Positions 43,644 through 52,536 of a stretch of DNA of 64,000 bases are shown piece by piece (positions within the stretch are counted from its first letter, which is position 1; every line of letters starts with the position of its first letter). The notes beneath the pieces were generated by a model. The model was not told the origin of the DNA and did no database searches. It was given only the letters and a program-made list of their open reading frames with translations. Position numbers and translations under genes: made by a program. The DNA comes from an uncultured Christensenella sp. (GTDB lineage: Bacteria; Bacillota; Clostridia; Christensenellales; UBA3700): the NCBI GenBank assembly GCA_910583995.1, contig CAJTYW010000005.1, positions 62,001-126,000 on the forward strand. The letters are read 5' to 3'.

Positions 43644-45395
43644 ATGTTGGCTTATAAAGACGATTTTAAGTATTGGTTAACAAAAGTTACAAAAGAAGAA
43701 CAGGAAGAATTGCTTGCTGTTGAAAATAATGACGAACAACTAAAACGCAGATTTGCGATTCCTTTAGAGTTTGGTACTGCGGGTATGCGTGGTATAATTG
43801 CTTTGGGAACAGGTTGCCTTAACAGATATACTGTAAGACGAGCAACACAAGGTGTGGCAAACTTTATTAAACAGTCGGGTGAAAATGCTGTTAAACGTGG
43901 TGTAGTAATAAGCTATGACACAAGAAATTTTAGCTATGAATTTGCTTTGGAAACAGCCGCTGTACTTGCATATAATGGTATAAAGGTTTATTTGTACAAT
44001 GATACTCACCCTGTACCAATGTGTTCTTTTGCTATCCGTCATCTTAATGCTTTTGTAGGCATAATGATAACAGCATCACACAATCCTAAAGAGTATAATG
44101 GATACAAAGTTTATGGTCAAGACGGGGCACAAATGTCACCTGAAGACACAGCGGTTGTAGTAGATTATATCAATAGCATTTCCGATTATTTTAGTGTTGA
44201 AAGCGTACAAATAAATGCTGAGCGTAGCAAAATTATGGCAATGAATGGCGAAGTTTTGCAAGAGAATATTGTCGTTATTGGCAAAAATGTTGAAGATGCT
44301 TATTTTAATGAACTTTCTAAATTGTCTTTAAGCCCAGATGCAGTTAAGGAAGTTGCTAGTAAAATCAAAATAGTATACACTCCGTTGCACGGCAGTGGTT
44401 ACAAGCCTGTAACAACTATTTTAAAACAAATGAATATACCTTGCAATGTTGTGGAAGAGCAAAAAGACCCTGACGGAAATTTCCCTACAGTTGCAGTGCC
44501 TAATCCAGAGCAACCTGATGCTTTAAAAATGGGTATAAATTTAGCTAAGCAATTAAGAAGCAGCATTGTAATAGGCACAGACCCTGATGCTGACAGAATG
44601 GGTGTTGCTATTAAAGATAATAATGGCGAGTTTATTTTGTTAAACGGCAACCAAATTGGTGCAATGATGTTAAACTATATTTTGATGAGAAGAAAAGATA
44701 TGGGGATATTGCCTGAAAATGGTGCAGTTGTAAAAACTATCGTAACAACTAATTTAGCAGATATGATTGCAAAAAGCTATGGTGTTACAGTATACAATGT
44801 ACTTACTGGATTTAAATTTATCGGCGAAAAGATAAAAGAGTGGGAGTCAAACGGCAAACATACATTCTTATTTGGTTATGAAGAGAGTTTTGGTTATTTG
44901 TCAGGTACTCATTCAAGAGATAAAGATGCAGTAGTCAGTGCAATGTTGTTTGCGGAAATGGCGTGTTATTATGAGAGCAAAAATATCAAGCTATACGATG
45001 TTTTGCAAGATTTATTCAAAAAGTTCGGATATTTTACTGAAGTTTCAAAGTCAATTGCTTTTGGCGGAGTTGACGGAATGAGTGAAATGAAAGCTGTAAT
45101 GGATAAATTAAGAAGTAGACCAATCAATAACATTGCTGGCAATCCTGTTTTGAAGTTTATGGATTTTTCAAAAAGTGAAAGCAAAAATATTGACGGCAGC
45201 ATTGAAAAAATTGACCTTCCAAAAACAAATGTACTTAAATTTATGTTGTCCGATGACGAATGGTGTTGCGTACGACCTTCAGGTACAGAACCTAAACTTA
45301 AAATTTATGTAAGCGTAAAGGGTGATACCCAAGAGTTGGCTAAAACAAAAAATCAAGATGTTTTAGGTTTTATGGAAATGTTGGTGAATAATTGA
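43644..45395 (+). CDS. pgm: Alpha-phosphoglucomutase / phosphomannomutase
   Basis: Interconverts hexose 1- and 6-phosphates. The phosphoserine loop TASHNPKEYNG carries Ser145, the magnesium loop is GTDPDADRMG, sugar-binding GYEESFGYL follows, and the phosphate-binding RPSGTEPKLK ends the last domain. RFAIPLEFGTAGMRGI near residue 40 is the first-domain signature of the PgcA-like long group. I choose ATG 43644 (583 residues): GAGGTGAT precedes it and a perfect promoter lies upstream, within the longer frame that starts at 43575. The substrate preference (glucose, mannose or ribose) is not certain. Confidence 0.93.
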   Translation: MLAYKDDFKYWLTKVTKEEQEELLAVENNDEQLKRRFAIPLEFGTAGMRGIIALGTGCLNRYTVRRATQGVANFIKQSGENAVKRGVVISYDTRNFSYEFALETAAVLAYNGIKVYLYNDTHPVPMCSFAIRHLNAFVGIMITASHNPKEYNGYKVYGQDGAQMSPEDTAVVVDYINSISDYFSVESVQINAERSKIMAMNGEVLQENIVVIGKNVEDAYFNELSKLSLSPDAVKEVASKIKIVYTPLHGSGYKPVTTILKQMNIPCNVVEEQKDPDGNFPTVAVPNPEQPDALKMGINLAKQLRSSIVIGTDPDADRMGVAIKDNNGEFILLNGNQIGAMMLNYILMRRKDMGILPENGAVVKTIVTTNLADMIAKSYGVTVYNVLTGFKFIGEKIKEWESNGKHTFLFGYEESFGYLSGTHSRDKDAVVSAMLFAEMACYYESKNIKLYDVLQDLFKKFGYFTEVSKSIAFGGVDGMSEMKAVMDKLRSRPINNIAGNPVLKFMDFSKSESKNIDGSIEKIDLPKTNVLKFMLSDDEWCCVRPSGTEPKLKIYVSVKGDTQELAKTKNQDVLGFMEMLVNN

Positions 45396-45493
45396 TTTGA
45401 GAAAAAGACTGGCTAAACTCAAAGTGAAAAATAAAAAATTTGTAAAAATTTAACAAAATTTTAATATTTGTTTTATAAAAATTAAAAATATTA

Positions 45494-45522
45494 TTGATTT
45501 AATATAACGCTTATGGTATAAT
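45494..45522 (+). promoter_or_regulatory. Sigma-A promoter for the GH2-fold gene
   Basis: TTGATT (45494-45499), 17-bp spacer, TATAAT (45517-45522), 32 bases before the start codon. Confidence 0.8.
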
Positions 45523-45553
45523 GAAGAAAATAATATCTTTATGGTAGGTAATT

Positions 45554-47884
45554 ATGAGAATTAATATCGTAGAAAACTGGAATGTAAAGAGCAAGAAAGA
45601 TAAGAGCAGGGAGAACATCAGCATTCCGTACGCTTATTCTGTTGAAGAAGGCAAAAATAGCAAGAAAAAGATTAGGTTTACAAAACAATTCAAAATCAAT
45701 GCTAAAAAAGGCGATGCAGATGCTGCTAAAAAACGCCGTTATGTTTTGGAATTTGAAGGTATCTGTGCTAACTGCACTATTGAATTAAATGGTAGAAAAA
45801 TTGGGGAACATAAAGGTAGTTTCTTACCATTTTCAATTGATATCACACCTGTTATTCTTTTCAATGAAAAAAATAAACTACTTATTGTTGTAGATAATAA
45901 CCCTAATAATAACATTTTAGGTTGTTCTAAAACAAGCAAAAACTTGTATGAAAACTTTGTTGGTATTATCAGAGATGTTTGGCTAAATATCATTGAAAAA
46001 GAAAGTTTTTCTACAACTATGAATGAAAAGGAATGCCACGACAATTGCTTTATCTATCAAGAAAAAGTTGTTGAAGATGGTGTGCCAAATTACTATTTGT
46101 GTGCAGATTGTGGTATTAACTTTATTGAGTCACCAAACGAAATGTATGTTATTGCAACTCTTGCAGATAGTGCAAAAAATATAATTTCTCGTACAAAATT
46201 TAAATATAATTCAGATATTAAAGAAGACGGATTTATGGTTAAAGTTCCGGTACCTGATGCTATTTTATGGTCACCTGAATTCCCATATATGTATTATTTA
46301 AGACTTGAGTTATTCTCAAAAGATATGGTTACAGGCGAGTATGTGGTTGTTGACCAAAGAATTTATAAAAAAGGTATTCGTGAATTTAGCGTTAAAGACG
46401 GCAAGTTCTATGTAAATGGCGAAGAAACAAGAATCAAAGGTGTTTGTCACCACCAAGTTTACCCTGTTATAGGTATGACAACTTCTCGCAGAGCGGAATT
46501 CCGTGAGATTTTAAAACTTAAAAATGCAGGCTTTAATACTATAAGATTAGTTAACTATCCTGCATCAAAAGAGTTTTACGAAGCTTGTGACACATTGGGT
46601 ATGTTGGTTATCAACTGCGTTCCTAACAATGGAGGTTTTTATAACACACCTGAATTTATCGAAAGTGTAAAAAATACTTTTTCTGAACTTGCTTATCGTG
46701 ACAGAAACTGCACAAGTATAGCAATGTGGGAAGCATCAATCGGTGATTTCACTGCAAAAGACGGCTTGACAGACGATTTGATTAAGGAATGTATTGAGAT
46801 TGTTAAATCTATATTCCCACACGGAAAAGCACCACTTATCATTGGTGACACTTCAACAAGACCTGAAACAGCTGCAACTTTAGGATATGATATTGCATAT
46901 TGTTCATATAATCAAAAAACTAGATTGCCTGAAAATATTCCGGGTATGCCTGCATATTTGATTGGTAGCTTTGGTTTAGATGGCTATAAGTATGACAAAA
47001 AAGACAAAAAAATGTCTTATGAGCAAAAAATGGCTGAACAAGCTTGGGCATATCAATTTATCCTTAACCAAAACGCAACACACGAAAACTTTATCGGTGC
47101 AATTGCAGCACAAGATGTTGACTATTCTAATGGTAAAGACAAAATGGTTATGGGTCTTATGAACGAATATCGTTTGCCTAAAACTGCGTACTATTTCTTC
47201 CAATCACAAGATATCGCAGCTAAACCAATGGTATATATACCACACCCTAAGCTAGCTACACTTATTGATAATATGCAAGTTTATACAAACTGCGATACTA
47301 TCAAGGTTTATATCAATGACGAGCTAACAGCTACTTATCCTGTTAAGAAAGGTGCTACAACTCCTTATTATATGCCTGACTATAAGACTACTCAAAAAGC
47401 TGAGTATGCAGACTATATCAAGCAACAAATCAATATGGGTAATAACGAGTTCTTAGACCACCCACCAGTATCTTTGGGCGATAGCTTGAAAAATATCGGT
47501 GATAAGGCAGTAAGAGTTGACGGCTTAATCGATGGTCAAATCGTTAGAAGTATGACTGTTAACAATAGCGACGTTCCTTATAAATTGAGAATATTTGTTG
47601 ACTATGGTGGCATTGCACTTGCAAATGACGAAAGAGACTTTGTATTTGTTCACGTAGCACTTATTGACGATACAGGTAATATTGTTAGCCGCGACGGGGA
47701 GAGAATTACTCTATCAATCAAAGGTGGTAATATTATTAACTATAGCGAGTCAAAGACTATCGGTGGTGTATCATCTTATATGGTAAGAGCTTTTGAAGGC
47801 ACAGACAGAGTATTGTTGAAAGCTATAAGTAAAGGCAAGACTGATATTAAAGAAGCTTATGCTAAAATTATTATTAAGCCTTAA
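45554..47884 (+). CDS. Glycoside hydrolase family 2-like protein, catalytic glutamates not conserved
   Basis: Shows the GH2 layout: sugar-binding jelly roll (about residues 1-180, with IELNGRKIGEHKGSFLPFSID), immunoglobulin-like domain (about 185-285), TIM barrel from about 290 with GVCHHQVYPVIG and FNTIRLVNYPASKEFYEACD, and further beta domains to 776. GH2 enzymes use Glu in an Asn-Glu pair as acid/base; at that place here is AMWEASIGD, with Gly-Asp instead. The expected nucleophile motif SEYG reads GSFG. It also has no signal peptide. It may be an inactive or altered member with a binding role. GGTAGG precedes ATG 45554. Confidence 0.82.
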   Translation: MRINIVENWNVKSKKDKSRENISIPYAYSVEEGKNSKKKIRFTKQFKINAKKGDADAAKKRRYVLEFEGICANCTIELNGRKIGEHKGSFLPFSIDITPVILFNEKNKLLIVVDNNPNNNILGCSKTSKNLYENFVGIIRDVWLNIIEKESFSTTMNEKECHDNCFIYQEKVVEDGVPNYYLCADCGINFIESPNEMYVIATLADSAKNIISRTKFKYNSDIKEDGFMVKVPVPDAILWSPEFPYMYYLRLELFSKDMVTGEYVVVDQRIYKKGIREFSVKDGKFYVNGEETRIKGVCHHQVYPVIGMTTSRRAEFREILKLKNAGFNTIRLVNYPASKEFYEACDTLGMLVINCVPNNGGFYNTPEFIESVKNTFSELAYRDRNCTSIAMWEASIGDFTAKDGLTDDLIKECIEIVKSIFPHGKAPLIIGDTSTRPETAATLGYDIAYCSYNQKTRLPENIPGMPAYLIGSFGLDGYKYDKKDKKMSYEQKMAEQAWAYQFILNQNATHENFIGAIAAQDVDYSNGKDKMVMGLMNEYRLPKTAYYFFQSQDIAAKPMVYIPHPKLATLIDNMQVYTNCDTIKVYINDELTATYPVKKGATTPYYMPDYKTTQKAEYADYIKQQINMGNNEFLDHPPVSLGDSLKNIGDKAVRVDGLIDGQIVRSMTVNNSDVPYKLRIFVDYGGIALANDERDFVFVHVALIDDTGNIVSRDGERITLSIKGGNIINYSESKTIGGVSSYMVRAFEGTDRVLLKAISKGKTDIKEAYAKIIIKP

Positions 47885-47903
47885 TTAAATTAAAAACAAA
47901 AAT

Positions 47904-47930
47904 AAAAGCACTGCAAAATGCAGTGCTTTT
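47904..47930 (+). terminator. Terminator-like hairpin after the GH2-fold gene
   Basis: Perfect 12-bp stem AAAAGCACTGCA (47904-47915) with TGCAGTGCTTTT (47919-47930), triloop AAA. The U run is only the four T of the arm. Confidence 0.75.
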
Positions 47931-48184
47931 GAATTATAAACATATTATTAATATTATAACTATAGGAAGTAAATTTTAATTGGCATTAAAATTTCATATT
48001 GCTAACGCAATAAACCTGCTGTCGCAAGTACTTCTATTTTGAAAAATCGTCAGTTACTGCAAAATGTGGTTTCGACCCGCTTTGCGATAACTTCCAATTT
48101 TGTAATTATATTAATCACCTTTTTAAAAACTGATAAGAATAATAGTAAATAAAATTTTTAGTATTATATAAAAGTTTATAAATT

Positions 48185-48211
48185 AAAAAAGCAACAGACA
48201 AAATCTGTTGC
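48185..48211 (-). terminator. Intrinsic terminator of the lipoprotein gene
   Basis: GCAACAGA (48191-48198) with TCTGTTGC (48204-48211). On the minus strand it is followed by T6. Confidence 0.85.
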
Positions 48212-48223
48212 TTTTGGTTTTTT

Positions 48224-49090
48224 TTAGTTACAAGAGTATGCGGAAATTTTATATTCCATTTGACCTTCTGTAATAATCAAAGGTACTCTTTCATTTTTTA
48301 GTTCAATGCCATTAAAGTTTTTATTACCTTCACGAGATATAAGTGCTGTAAATGGTGTGCCACTACCTGGGAAAGTTTGGTTAAGCTTAATACTTATCAA
48401 ATCTGCTTTAATGCCGTCAACATCTTCACCAAATACTTTATAAACTTGGTTTAAAGCACTGCTTGCGATAGTCAATGTTTTCATACTATAGTCAGCTGTA
48501 CTAAAAACTTTTGTAGTTAAAGATGAAAAATTATTGCTTATATAACTACTTCTTGCAATGTGATATAACATTAAATTATCATAAAAAGGACTTTTAATCC
48601 ATTTGCCTACTTTAACATTTCCGCTTTTTTTAACTCCGTCAAAATCTGTTTCATAAAAGCATTTTTCTTCTTTATAAGAAATTTTGGTTATTTGAACAGT
48701 GTCTTTTGCAGGGCTATTATTTTCATATCCTTTGACAGATGTCTTTTTATAGCTTGCAATAGGCTCAAAAGAAGATTTAAAAGCAACTTGAGCTTCCATA
48801 ACACTTCCGTCTTCAAGAGTAGTTACAATGTCTACAAAAGTGCCTGAAAAATTATTTATTTCATCACCGCCAACTTTAACTGTGCCGTCGGTTACTCTTT
48901 TAGTAGTTGTTGTGCTTGTACCTTTTATCACTGTTTTATCGCTTAGCGTTCTTGTAACATTATAAGTAATAACTTCGTTGTTTGCCCAAGGGTCGGATAA
49001 AATTTTGTGTGGTGGCTTGCTCACACAGCCTGCAAGAAGTGCTGTAAGTGCAACAATTACCAAAACAAGCAATAATATTTTCTTTTTCAT
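48224..49090 (-). CDS. Lipoprotein of unknown function
   Basis: Exported lipoprotein: positively charged start, hydrophobic core and lipobox LLAGC with the cysteine at about residue 22. The remaining 266 residues are predicted beta-rich, with many Thr, Lys and Ser, and lack recognisable motifs. Repeated strands such as VQITKISYKEEKCFYETDF suggest a beta-sandwich or lipocalin-like fold, but this is only an impression. ATG 49090 follows CGAGGT on the minus strand. It is a single gene with its own terminator, divergent from addB. Confidence 0.8.
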   Translation of the reverse strand: MKKKILLLVLVIVALTALLAGCVSKPPHKILSDPWANNEVITYNVTRTLSDKTVIKGTSTTTTKRVTDGTVKVGGDEINNFSGTFVDIVTTLEDGSVMEAQVAFKSSFEPIASYKKTSVKGYENNSPAKDTVQITKISYKEEKCFYETDFDGVKKSGNVKVGKWIKSPFYDNLMLYHIARSSYISNNFSSLTTKVFSTADYSMKTLTIASSALNQVYKVFGEDVDGIKADLISIKLNQTFPGSGTPFTALISREGNKNFNGIELKNERVPLIITEGQMEYKISAYSCN

Positions 49091-49272
49091 ATATACCTCG
49101 TGGTTAAAATCTTGTTAAATATTAAAATTAAATATAAATTTTTACATTGACATTATTATATCATAATTGTTACCACCTTGCAAGTGTTGAAACAATTATA
49201 ATCAAAGTTTAACATATTTTTATAAAAAATACAATTACTTTGGTGATATATTGTAAAAATCTTTAAAAATAA

Positions 49273-49301
49273 TTGAAAGCGAACATATTTCGTGTTATAA
49301 T
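49273..49301 (+). promoter_or_regulatory. Sigma-A promoter for addBA
   Basis: TTGAAA (49273-49278), 17-bp spacer, TATAAT (49296-49301), 40 bases before addB. Confidence 0.8.
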
Positions 49302-49341
49302 AAAAAGGTAATTAAAAGCTTCAAATTTGACAGGAGATAGT

Positions 49342-52300
49342 ATGTCTGTAAAAGTTGTTTTTGGAAAAACTTATTCAGTAGTTCGGGAAAGTGTTGCGCT
49401 AGATATTGAAAAAAATATGTCGCTTGACATTAAAAATTATGTTATCCTTCCTGATAGTAGTGTAAGTGTCTGCAAGAAAGAGTTGTTAAAACTTTTTAAG
49501 CAGGACAGCTTTTTTAATGTCAAAATTTTAAGTCTTACTGCGCTGAGCAAAGAGTTGTTTAAAACTGACAAAAAAACTATATCAAAAGAGCAAGGCTTAT
49601 TGTTATTTAAAAAAATAGTAAATGACAAAAAGGACGAATTAAAAGCTTTTAATAAAATCACAAATAATGATGGTGCTGTAAAAAAGCTATTTGATGCGGT
49701 AAATAGCCTTGCAGAAAGTGATATTACTCCACAAAAGCTAAGTAATGCAGGATTAAATTTAGGCGGTATTTTAGGGGATAAAACGCAGGATATTGCACTT
49801 TTGTACAAAGAGTATTATAGCTTTTTATCCAATAATTTTACAGACAAAATTATATTGTTAAATGACTTTTCCGATTGGCTAAGCAAACAAAATAAAATTG
49901 AAAATTGCAATTTTTATTTTTTGGATTTTAGCTTAATTAACGCTATAGAATTAAGAGTAATAACCAATTTATCTAAACTTGAAAATGCTGTAATTATAGG
50001 TGTTGTTTGCAATGAAAACAGTGATAATAAACGCATTTACCCACGATTTTTGAAAGATTATTGTGCAAAAATTAAAAGCAATATTGTGTTTGAAGAGTGT
50101 GCTTTGCCAAAAGATTACTCTACAGATAAAGCAATCTTATTAGATAACTTGTATGGTTATAGCACAATAAGTGATTATAAATCTAATGGCGATTACAGCC
50201 TTCGCTTTGCGGAAAATATCCCGCTTGAAGTTAAAGGTATTGCCCGCGAGATAAGAAGGGAAATTGTAGAGAACGGAAAAAGATATAAAGATATAGCAAT
50301 TTTATGCCCAGATATAAATAGCTATAAAAAAGATATAAAAAGGCAGTTTGAGATTTTTGAAATACCTTACTTTATGGAGTGCAAAAATGAGCTTGAATCT
50401 TTTGCCGTAGTTAGGTTACTTTCAGATGCTATTGCTTGCATTGAAAGCAATTTTGAGAATACAAAACTTTTAACATTCAGCAAAAATATCTTGCTTGATA
50501 TTGATAAGGATAAGATAAACAAATTTGAGCTTTATGTCCAAAAGTATAACATTGACGGGGATAAATTTGTAAACAACTTTACCCAAGGTATGGGCGATGC
50601 TTTTTATAACGATGCAAACTTTGTTCGTGAGACAATATTAAACTTGCTTGACCTTATAAAATGTAATAAACTTGATAGCAGTGGGGATAAAGTAAATAAA
50701 ATTTATGATTTTTATAACAAAGTATTTGAAAATAAAAGTTATGAAGAATATTTAAATATATTGCTTATAAAAGAGAATGTACAAACAAAGCAACAAGCGG
50801 AACTTGCATACAATAAGCTTTTAGATATTATAAAAAGCGTGCAGGAAATGCAAAATTATTGCGGAGACGATATTTATAAGCAAATATTGAGCATAGTTCA
50901 TAATGCTCAAATAGGCGTAAGTAAAAGGCACATTGATAGCGTATTTATAACAAGCAACAGCAAGCAAATTTATGCTGCAGATATTTTGTTTATAATAGGT
51001 GCAAATGATGGAGTAATGGTTAAGGAAAGTAGCGAAATAGCACTTTACACATATAATGAGCTTGAAAGGCTTGAGAGAGAAGGAATTTGCTTTAAACCAA
51101 ATATTTACGATATAAATTACAATGAAAAATTTGAAGCAGTACAATTATCTCAACAAGGTAAAAAAGTAGTTATAAGCTACAATCAAGCAACTGGCGAGCC
51201 ATCGCTTTTTGTAAAAAATATTGGAGAATTACTAAATATAAAACCAAGTTTATTGATAAATGATAACAATAAAATTGGTATGAAAATTTGCGATTATGCT
51301 GTAAAAATCGGTACTAAAACCAACGCAAAGCAAGAATTATCTAATTATTACAGCGAAAGAATGCGTGGTATAGCCACAGGTGACGAAGAAGTATTTGACT
51401 ACCTATACACTAAATTGCAAGGCGAGTATAAATACCAAAACTTGATAAAAGAAAAAGACTTTAAGTATACTAAGCCTAACAAACTAGCGTGGGCAAAAAA
51501 TGGGGATAAAACATTTATCGGTGTATCAAGTATTGAAAGATATTTTTCCTGCCCATTCAAGTTTTATTGCGAAAGAACTTTAAAATTAAAGCCTGTACAA
51601 AAGGGTGGTATGGACTCACTTATTGTGGGAACTTTTGTTCATAGAATACTTGAAAAGTTTTTTAAAAAGTACAAGCAATTTGATATGTCTAAAAGCGAAC
51701 TTGAAAATATCTCAAACACATTGTGTGAGCAAACGCTATTAGAAAAAGATTATCAAGCTTTGGCATTATCAACTAGCAAAGTGGTATTGCAAAACTCATT
51801 ATTTAAAAAAGTTAGCTTTATTTTGACAAAGCTTGTACAAGTTGCTAAAAGAAGTGATTTTGAAACAGCAAAAACAGAGCTTACTTTTGGGTTTGATTAT
51901 TCCGAGCTTCCGCCTTATGAAATTAACGCCAATGGCAATAGCTATTTTATACGCGGAAAGATAGACAGAATAGACAAATTCGGTGATTACTTTGCTGTGA
52001 TAGACTACAAGTCAAGCAGTTCGGTTAAATATGGCTTAAAAGAAGTATATTATGGCGACAGAGTGCAACTTTTGATATATCTTAATGCAGTAATGGCAAA
52101 AGCGGGCTATGAGCCGTTTGCCTTGCTTTATATGCCACTTCCTTACACTTATAACAAGGAAGATAAAAGTGGTGTATTTAAGTATTCGGGATTACTTAGG
52201 AATTTAGATGATGCAATTACACATTTTGATAATGGCTTTGGGGATAAAAAAATATCTTCTATATCAGTATCACTAAGTAAAGAAGGCGAAATCAAGGATA

Positions 52301-52536
52301 AAGGGCTTTTATCAAAAGAAGAGTTATTGATATTAAGAGAATACGCCAATAAAGTGGTTGCAAAAGCGATTGAAGAGATTGAAAGTGGTTATATCCAAGC
52401 AAAACCTACAAGTTGCGATGGCTGTGACTTTGGATTGATTTGTTTAAACAAAAACAACCCGTTAAATATGCGTACAAAATGCTCAAGCAGTAGTTTTTCA
52501 GTAACAGGAGAAAATGTACAAGATGGCGAAGATTAA
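49342..52536 (+). CDS. addB: ATP-dependent helicase/nuclease subunit B (AddB)
   Basis: Second subunit of the AddAB complex that resects double-strand breaks for recombination. The C-terminal PD-(D/E)xK nuclease has GKIDRIDKFGDYFAVIDYKS at about residues 870-895. An iron-sulfur cluster is indicated by one cysteine in YFSCPFKFYCE (about 740) and the C-terminal pattern CDGCDFGLIC (Cx2Cx5C, about 1030). The N-terminal Walker A is poor: it reads VVFGKTYS rather than GxxGxGKT. ATG 49342 (1064 residues) has AGGAG 5 bases upstream; the frame is open from TTG 49327, whose codons include that site. It overlaps addA by 23 bases. Confidence 0.93.
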   Translation: MSVKVVFGKTYSVVRESVALDIEKNMSLDIKNYVILPDSSVSVCKKELLKLFKQDSFFNVKILSLTALSKELFKTDKKTISKEQGLLLFKKIVNDKKDELKAFNKITNNDGAVKKLFDAVNSLAESDITPQKLSNAGLNLGGILGDKTQDIALLYKEYYSFLSNNFTDKIILLNDFSDWLSKQNKIENCNFYFLDFSLINAIELRVITNLSKLENAVIIGVVCNENSDNKRIYPRFLKDYCAKIKSNIVFEECALPKDYSTDKAILLDNLYGYSTISDYKSNGDYSLRFAENIPLEVKGIAREIRREIVENGKRYKDIAILCPDINSYKKDIKRQFEIFEIPYFMECKNELESFAVVRLLSDAIACIESNFENTKLLTFSKNILLDIDKDKINKFELYVQKYNIDGDKFVNNFTQGMGDAFYNDANFVRETILNLLDLIKCNKLDSSGDKVNKIYDFYNKVFENKSYEEYLNILLIKENVQTKQQAELAYNKLLDIIKSVQEMQNYCGDDIYKQILSIVHNAQIGVSKRHIDSVFITSNSKQIYAADILFIIGANDGVMVKESSEIALYTYNELERLEREGICFKPNIYDINYNEKFEAVQLSQQGKKVVISYNQATGEPSLFVKNIGELLNIKPSLLINDNNKIGMKICDYAVKIGTKTNAKQELSNYYSERMRGIATGDEEVFDYLYTKLQGEYKYQNLIKEKDFKYTKPNKLAWAKNGDKTFIGVSSIERYFSCPFKFYCERTLKLKPVQKGGMDSLIVGTFVHRILEKFFKKYKQFDMSKSELENISNTLCEQTLLEKDYQALALSTSKVVLQNSLFKKVSFILTKLVQVAKRSDFETAKTELTFGFDYSELPPYEINANGNSYFIRGKIDRIDKFGDYFAVIDYKSSSSVKYGLKEVYYGDRVQLLIYLNAVMAKAGYEPFALLYMPLPYTYNKEDKSGVFKYSGLLRNLDDAITHFDNGFGDKKISSISVSLSKEGEIKDKGLLSKEELLILREYANKVVAKAIEEIESGYIQAKPTSCDGCDFGLICLNKNNPLNMRTKCSSSSFSVTGENVQDGED

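Larger units (their letters stand above)
47885..48223. other. 339-base convergent intergenic region with an unexplained richer-GC island
   Basis: Between two terminators lies 47975-48115, which is less AT-rich than other spacers here and includes a small ATTGC/GCAAT hairpin (47999-48012). Minus-strand translation shows short protein-like stretches broken by stops. I cannot assign it; a decayed gene or a dispersed repeat are options. Confidence 0.5.
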
